Shown here one piece after another: positions 57,747 through 64,000 of a stretch of 64,000 nucleotides of DNA (the stretch's first letter is position 1; the number at the start of each line of letters is the position of its first letter). The translations under genes and the position numbers were made by a program. The notes below the pieces were generated by a model. It had not been told where the DNA came from. It did no database searches and was given only the letters and a program-made list of their open reading frames with translations. The stretch is taken from assembly GCA_948567375.1 (NCBI GenBank), contig OX419761.1, forward strand, positions 12,066,243 to 12,130,242. Direction: 5' to 3'. This DNA comes from Lunularia cruciata. Taxonomy: Eukaryota; Streptophyta; Marchantiopsida; Lunulariales; Lunulariaceae.

Positions 57747-60050
57747 TTTCCGGTTGAAGATTTGCAGAGAACAGCATTGTGTAATTCTGTTTACCTGGAC
57801 ACTCCGGTAAGCAGGATTCACCACGATTCATGACTAGTTCCGCCTTGCAACAAAGCTGCAGTTGCATAGGACCGGTGTCCCTGCCATGTTGTTCCCGAGG
57901 ATGGGTTTCTTACGTCGTCACAAACATGCTTCAAGTATCCAGTCAACGCAATGCACTGTAGTTCCTGTATTATCAGCAAAGGATCAAATACTACTCGCAT
58001 ACTTGTGTTTATAGTTCAGCTAACGGTTGCGAAAGTCACTTTGCCACTCTACATAGCAAAATCCCACTAATCAAGCTTCCACATCAGTAACTATGAGCTG
58101 TGCGGCAGTGTTGTTACTCGCTAGGACAGGAAGTCTGCTCCTCGATGTTTGAACACTTGCCACCGAAGGAGAGCTTTGCTTCTCACATGAGCGTTTCGCA
58201 GCAGTGTGTGACGAGCTCGCAGTGTCGCAACTGTTTCAATTTGATTTCTGCTAATAGGGGTTCCCAGAGTTGCCAAGAACAAGCGCACTTCGTCTATGTG
58301 GACTCGAACCATGAAATTCGGGTGATACATTGTTAGGCTAGCGAGACTCCCCTGCAGCTACTGTTGAAAGCATTGCTAGCCTCAAAGAGTTTCGTTGTGT
58401 AAATCGAGCATTAATCTGACATCAACTTCAAATTATGTTACAGCGGGGGAGTGATTAGTGTATGCTCCAGATAATACTGAAACATATGTATGATTGGATC
58501 TGAAATCATATCCTGTTTCTCTGATACTTCGATTGATTGACGTACATGCGCTGTAAAGGCCACTCCAGTAAATACAGTAAAGTCAGGTTGACAGAGCAGG
58601 AGACAAGTTCCGTGGTTCCGGCATGTACTCCAAGGAAATCTATCGCCTTATTGGCAGTAATCGCTGGCGTGCGACTATTTCTAAAGTAGAATTAAATACC
58701 CGTTATTTCCCACGCAATCAAACTTTCTCTGTACGAAAATCGTCTTAAAGTTACTCAATTCTCGAATGTTGTTCGACATCGATGTGCTTCAATATCAGGA
58801 ATGATCCATCATGCTTCTCCCAATCTACAAGAATTCCATAAATAGCTTGTACTCGCCATTTAATCTGAGACTTGGAGAGGGGTCTGGCAACGGTTAATTA
58901 ATTTCTGTGGAGAAATATAATTCTACTGTAAGCGCTCGTTCGGCGTTCAAAGTTTTTCCGCTTCGAGCTTTACGCAACTTTCGTGAATCTTCACAGGTTC
59001 ATGAAAGACTATTTTCCTATCTGAAGCAGATGTCTACGAGATGCTTAGCTACCAATTGTCAACAAAGAGGGCCGGTAGGACTGAGTTTACTTATTGAGAA
59101 AGCCGCCATACAATCGTTGGCTCTTGATCGATTCTAATACCAAGCTACAAATTCGCTATCGTCATCTTCAATTCAAAGGTTTCTCTTTAAAATTGAGATG
59201 AACTGAACTGATCTAGCCTTTTGCCAAGAGGAATATCATTCTTGCACTCTTGGAGATATTCCCCCTAAATGTGTGCAGCTGATGGCGTCAACTCAGCTCA
59301 CTATATTTCTGCAGATAGAACCTGCACTCTGCGCTGTTGGTCCCAATTATAGAAACGAAACAGACGAGAGGCGTCATGCCACTGTTCACATGAGACAACG
59401 TGAGAAACCATCTTCCCGTGCGTCTGTAGCGATGGATGATATTCCTGCACATGCTATACTGTCTAGTAAATAATCCCCAACGGTATTTGGATACCGACGC
59501 CCTCTCATCCTGTCACGGTCTGGAAGATGCCAAATTAAGAACTGTGGGTGATAACTCTGGACGAGGAAGGACGGCGGAGGACAGAAGGGGACACAAGCCA
59601 GCACTGAAGAAGGCAAATCAAGCACTCCAGCTAGGTGTCGAAGATGGCACATGTTTCCAATAGCTCGTATTACATTCCTGAACGACAAAGATGATGGCTT
59701 TTTCAAGCTAACACAATCCACTGATGTCTCGTCACAGAGCTGCGACGAATTAAGCACGTCGTGTCCGAACGTGATCCCGGCAGTGATCTTGCGGGAGGCA
59801 TCCCGCGCGGCAAATGTCAACCCTAACATTTGGTGGAAGATCAGATACTGAGGGAACATCTCCTCATCGCGAATTATCTCCTACGCGGCGATGATTCGCG
59901 TCTTTCATTTTGAGAACGCGGAGTTGCAGGCCACTCTTGACATGGCAAAGATATGAGTTGCCCTCGAGGTTTTGCCCAGCGATTCGTCACCATGTGAAGG
60001 TGTAGAATTCACTGACGAGTGAAGTGTCGGACGCAGCAGTGTCTCAAATA
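57747..60050. other. Unassigned intergenic DNA
   Basis: Balanced composition with several short open frames on both strands. The longest is minus 59859-59386, with no family and overlapping open plus-strand frames. None is supported as a gene. Could hold the F-box gene promoter and 5-prime UTR near the right end. Confidence 0.35.
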
Positions 60051-61550
60051 ATGTCTCACATGTCAGCCTTGGCAGGTGAGTCTACAAACTTGCCCTGACG
60101 CACTTGGTATCCCGGCAGTTGTTTCGAGAATCGAGGTCGACCTTTGTCCCAGCTCTTTCCTGTCTTTGTAGGTTTAATTTTGCTTGACCTGACATACGTA
60201 CGAAATTATGATCACACAGTTTTAGAGGAATGGGAGATAAGCGACGGCTACAGCAGCAGCGAAGGCAGCAAGTCATCTTCCAAAATGGAATTTCTGTCAG
60301 AGGATGCCGAATTCTTGTCTGAAATAGAGTGTGGAAGCGATGAGCTCCACGGTAAAACGAACATGGAGAATAGATTGTGGAATGCGCTTCCTGAGGAGCT
60401 AATGTTCTTTGTTTTGGCACGCTTATCATCTCGCAGCTTCTGCAGGCTACGCTCTGTTTGCAGGAGCTGGTACAATTTGCCATTTGATCCTCGCTTTCGA
60501 GAGTTATGCGGTCAAGTTAAAGCACAAGTTCCGGTCTGTGTCATGCATGACAAGAAGGAAAGAGCTTTTGCTTATCACCCGAAATCACAGCAGTGGCAGC
60601 AACTGTCTTCGTCTTTTCTTTCATTAAAATGCTCTCAAAGAGGTTTGGAGCTTTTGTCAATTGCTGGTGGCCTTGTCCTGCTCAGAAGTACTACGTATGC
60701 AGAAAGAGCTTTTTATGTCATCAACCCACTGAATAAATCAGAGCGACAGCTACCTCCCATGATTGGCAGGCGAAGCACCGCAGATGTTCATTATGCCGGA
60801 ATGGCCATGAATAGGCAGACTGATGCTTATAAAATCTTGGTAGTTGAGGCTGATGTTAATGAAGGCACATGTTATCTATCGAGCTTCAAGGTTGACATCT
60901 ATGATTCAAACTGTAATTCCTGGGAAGTGATCGGCGAAGTGACTAGAGACGAGCTGGAAGGAGCCAAGATTTTGTGTCCCGTACTCCATAAAGGCAACTT
61001 CTACTGTCTGGTGGAGCATACGCACTCTTCTTACTCTATTTGTCTCGTCGGCAACAATAGTAAGAATTTTGACAGAAAGAACAGCGAGTTTGAACACAGG
61101 AATGGGCAAAATCCCAATTGGCGATTATTAGGCATAAGTTTGCCAGATCAGGGTCCAATGTGTGCGACTCTGTTCGAACATCAAGGGCAACTTATGTTCG
61201 GAGGACAAAATATTCGAATGGATAGAAGTGTGCACATATGGCAGGTCGATTTAGACTCAGGAACTTTGACGGAGAGAAATAGACTTCCAGAGAGGTCTCT
61301 TACCGAATTTTATTCAAGCAGTATGCTTGCTTCAGGTGATTACATTTGGACTATAGACACACTCGTTGCAGAACTCGATAGGAAATATAACATCACCATG
61401 TGTAACATCGCAGACCAGACTTGGTGGACTGTACCAAGCAACCCCTTCATATCTTTCTGTCACAGGCGGTGGCATGTATTAGGGTCCGCGTCAGATCCTA
61501 AGCGAGGTTGCTTGTTTATGTACGAGCCTCGAATAGATGTACTAGCATAG
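60051..61550 (+). CDS. F-box protein with kelch/FBA-like C-terminal domain (two exons)
   Basis: Model: exon 1 60051-60075, intron 60076-60171 (CAG|GTGAGT donor, CTTTGTAG acceptor, 96 bp), exon 2 60172-61550. It encodes about 467 residues. The splice keeps frame (G|GT) and an in-frame stop at 60003 makes ATG 60051 the first possible start. An unspliced start at 60285 or 60363 would still contain the F-box. Residues 1-70 are acidic and Ser-rich (EEWEISDGYSSSEGSKSSS). The F-box spans about 75-118 (LWNALPEELMFFVLARLSSR, then CRLRSVCRSWYNL) and would bind SKP1 in an SCF ubiquitin ligase. The remainder (about 125-460) has repeated beta-strand segments such as ERAFAYHPKSQQWQQL, ERAFYVINPLNKSERQLPPM and SVHIWQVDLDSGTLTE, typical of substrate-binding propellers in plant F-box proteins. 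Substrate unknown. Confidence 0.85.
60076..60171 (+). other. Predicted intron of the F-box gene
   Basis: GTGAGT at the 5-prime end and TTTGTAG at the 3-prime end. The upstream exon ATGTCTCACATGTCAGCC joins in phase with the long open frame. Length is within the usual plant range. Confidence 0.65.
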
Positions 61551-63240
61551 CTCATTTCGACTGGGTGTAATCTACTAGACATTTAATGATCATCATCTCT
61601 GCTGTACTTTTTCAACTCCTTTTCTACCTGAGAGTGTTACTTGGCATCGTGGTTCTGCGGAAAATCTTTCTTCCGAACAACTTGATTTTTTTTCTCCACC
61701 AGATCTCATGTCTTCCCGCACTTCGAAATGCCCAATGGGACATGTTTTTACCACACAATCTTTGTGGATGTATGCTTCTACACTGTATGTTTAAGCTTAC
61801 ATATCTCTAGGGCTCCCACGAGATTTGTTCCAAATGGCGTGCACTCCGTTAGGTTTAGATTATAATTTCGGTCGTTTTGCTCAGAAGTATATTTTCGCCT
61901 AATGCAAACGTGACGTCTCCTTGTCTATATGCGGCGTCCAGAATCTCAGGTCTGCTGTTACCGGAGTATAATGACAACTTTTGTGCTTGCAAACTCCTAA
62001 GAAGTCAATGTCTGAAAGAATAATTTCATGTCGGATATTATCTCTCTGTTATCATACGATTGTCTCTCTATACAGAGATTTTGGTTTTCATACATCCACG
62101 CACAAGAAAAGCTTCTGATTGGAAGCTGTTAGCTCCGTCTGTGATGATTTGCATTGACTGGATCAGGTCATGGAAAGCCTCACTCACTCAACGTGGTCTG
62201 CCTTCACAACGGTCTATTCCATCTTTCTAACTGCAGTCTTTCGGCAGAACCGTGGTGTCTAGCTTTTGCTCCTACGGACACATGAGATATGATGACCAGA
62301 TTAGAGATTTGTAAAACGGGAAGTTCTTCTTACTGATTTAGTAGGAGATAAGATAATATTGTCTAGATAAGACAACACTCGAATTGATGCTTTCGGTGAT
62401 GTACACCTCGCTCAGGATGTCCTGATTATCGGCCTTGGTGGACGTTCTATGGAGATCTTGACCTGGAGATGTTCACTCTTTGTTTCTTAAATGTCGAAGA
62501 ACCGTTTACTCTTGTCCATTAAATGTACATTTAGAATCAGCAATGGATCTTGCTCACTTTTGATGGATTGTTCACTTGATCTAGTACGAAAGTTTCCGTG
62601 AGATGCTTCTATCCTTCGAAGTCTGAAAGAAAAGTCTGTCGAACGAGAGTTAACTAGAACCGCAAGTGAACTCAAAAGTCAGTTGATGAACTAAGTACAA
62701 TGCCACCTGAAACTTCAGTTGAGAACCGGTCTACGACTTCAGACCGTGGAAATGCAGCGTTTCAGTATCTCTGCCGTCAAAATTTTGGTATAGAGTGTTG
62801 TATCTCTCCTACTCCTATTACTGGAGCACGCCTCACAATGAAACGTTGTCCCCAATGTACAGTCGGAGGTAAGTAGTCTATACCTTGTCCGCCATATTAC
62901 CTAGACTTAAGTAACCGATCACTTGCAAATACTCTCCCTTTTCTCTCAGAACTCTGTCCGCATTATCATTGAATTGGACTCTCATGGAAAGCTGACGGCG
63001 TCTCATGGTTCTGGATCAGGATCCCGGTCGTAAACCATCGTCCTTCCGACCTGCATGATGCTGGATATTGTTTCTGGTGAAGCAACTGAGTTTCAAGTCG
63101 ATCCGAGCAGTTGGTGGTCGGGGGAGAACTCAGGTTCTTTCCTCATCAGTTTGCAGCTGTAAGATCTTATCTCGCAGTTGCTGACCTAGATGTCATGGTT
63201 CGGAGCTCAGTTTTAAGAGCCGTTGGCCACACGCTGAGCT
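61551..63240. other. Unassigned, F-box gene 3-prime flank and intergenic DNA
   Basis: No supported gene. T-rich segments just after 61551 may be 3-prime UTR. Short frames on either strand are unrecognised. Confidence 0.4.
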
Positions 63241-63290
63241 TCGAATCATCCCAGCAATCCACTGTACTTATTGAGTTGTGTCTCGTCTAC

Positions 63291-63488
63291 CTGGTGTGGG
63301 AACACTGTTTCTAACTCCGTCTGCAGACGTATGATCTCCTGTTGCATCTTCTGGATCAGAGCATCTTGGATCTGAATCACCTGCTCAGGACATGGACAAG
63401 TTTTGCCAAACAAGAAGTTATAGGTCTGAACATAGGATAATATAATGGGATAGTAGCTGTGTTTCATGGCTTGTAAGACAGGTCGGGT
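63291..63488 (-). CDS. Candidate internal exon, unidentified coiled-coil protein
   Basis: On the minus strand a frame runs from an acceptor-like TTCTTTTAG (63489 and above) to a donor-like CACACCAG|GTAGAC (63291/63290), giving 66 codons in phase 0. The peptide includes AMKHSYYPIILSYVQTYNF and a helix-rich tail QVIQIQDALIQKMQQEIIRL typical of a coiled coil. An adjacent upstream frame (63615-63532, Lys/Glu-rich) would join in phase, but the intervening gap is only 43 bp, short for a plant intron. No family recognised. The gene, if real, may extend beyond the window on the right. Confidence 0.3.
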
Positions 63489-63619
63489 CTAAAAGAATAT
63501 GGTATATGAAAATGCTCAGAGTGATAAACACCTCACAAAGTCGTGAATTTTCTGACGCATGCTTCCTCTTCTCCACTAATGGGTCTTTCATCTTCGCTGT
63601 TGTCCTTGCTTTCATGCTC

Positions 63620-64000
63620 TGCGTTGGAAGAAAAGAATCGTGACTTCACTTCCAACTTGATATTGAGACCCCATTTTATTAGCGTACCAAGAAGAACTCA
63701 ACGAACATCTGGTTATCTGAGTATCGATCGTGGTAGCAGCATGAACAGCAAAAGCATATTGATTGAGGCCGTTTATTATCATGCCTTTGTCAGGAAGTTC
63801 TGTTTCGTCTTGAGATCTGCGATATTGTTGAGGACTGCTGCATTCTCCTTGGTGCAAGCTACGCAAGGCACGAACATGGAACAGAGAGTATAAGACAGGA
63901 TGCTATACGATGAAACAAAACAAGGATCTGCCGTGTTTCCTTTAGGTTCGGTTTTCTCTATTGTACAATCTTGCTCAGGTCAGCTCTGAAGCAGGGCGTG
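63620..64000. other. Unassigned right edge
   Basis: Open frames on both strands (63543-63893 plus, 63866-63612 minus) overlap each other and neither is recognised. Possibly further exons of the minus-strand candidate gene. Confidence 0.3.

Noticed and set aside
59386..59859. 157-codon minus-strand open frame
   Set aside because: Overlapped by open plus-strand frames of similar quality, no domain, and no splice or promoter context to favour it.

Overview
The window looks like land-plant nuclear DNA from a repeat-rich genome. It carries Ty1/copia and Ty3/gypsy retrotransposons (one a chromovirus with a chromodomain), a PIF/Harbinger transposase relic, an S1-type secreted protein (SPH family) and an F-box protein with a GT-AG intron. 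I cannot name the species. No bacterial, organellar-genome or CRISPR structure was seen. A 200-base run of N marks an assembly gap at 13666-13865.

Layout. 1-3.1 kb holds purine-rich Lys/Glu-coding debris. 3.35-4.1 kb is a solo LTR. 4.1-7.5 kb contains a degenerate FCP1/NIF-type phosphatase fragment, bracketed by two clusters of a GTTTGCATGG-type motif. 8.0-9.5 kb is a decayed minus-strand PIF/Harbinger transposase. 11.1-14.95 kb is a broken minus-strand copia element spanning the gap. 15-17.5 kb is AT-rich DNA with a short orphan repeat. 17.5-46.2 kb is a nest of gypsy elements. An old family, here called B (tRNA-Asp-like primer site, coiled-coil gag, non-chromodomain pol), is present in several incomplete copies. 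A younger chromovirus, here called A, has landed in it repeatedly: one complete 6.6 kb element at 27593-34199 plus solo LTRs, several with exact 5-bp target duplications. Around 37.9-38.2 kb a minus-strand LTR-like promoter carries an array of heat-shock-element-like palindromes. 46.2-49.8 kb is AT-rich and apparently empty.

From about 49.8 kb to the end the base composition becomes more even and retroelement sequence disappears. This is the gene-bearing part. It holds a 39/40-bp minisatellite, two small inverted-repeat elements, a perfect 27-bp hairpin, a secreted S-protein homologue (57234-57746) and a two-exon F-box gene (60051-61550). Several weak exon-like fragments may belong to decayed or unrecognised genes.

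Only the SPH gene and the F-box gene look like intact host genes. The retroelement reading frames all contain stops or frameshifts, so no coding element here looks autonomous. The items I find most worth following are the heat-shock-element array in an LTR-like promoter, the orphan repeat with a GGGGCTAAGCCCC hairpin, and the chain of gag-LTR modules without pol.
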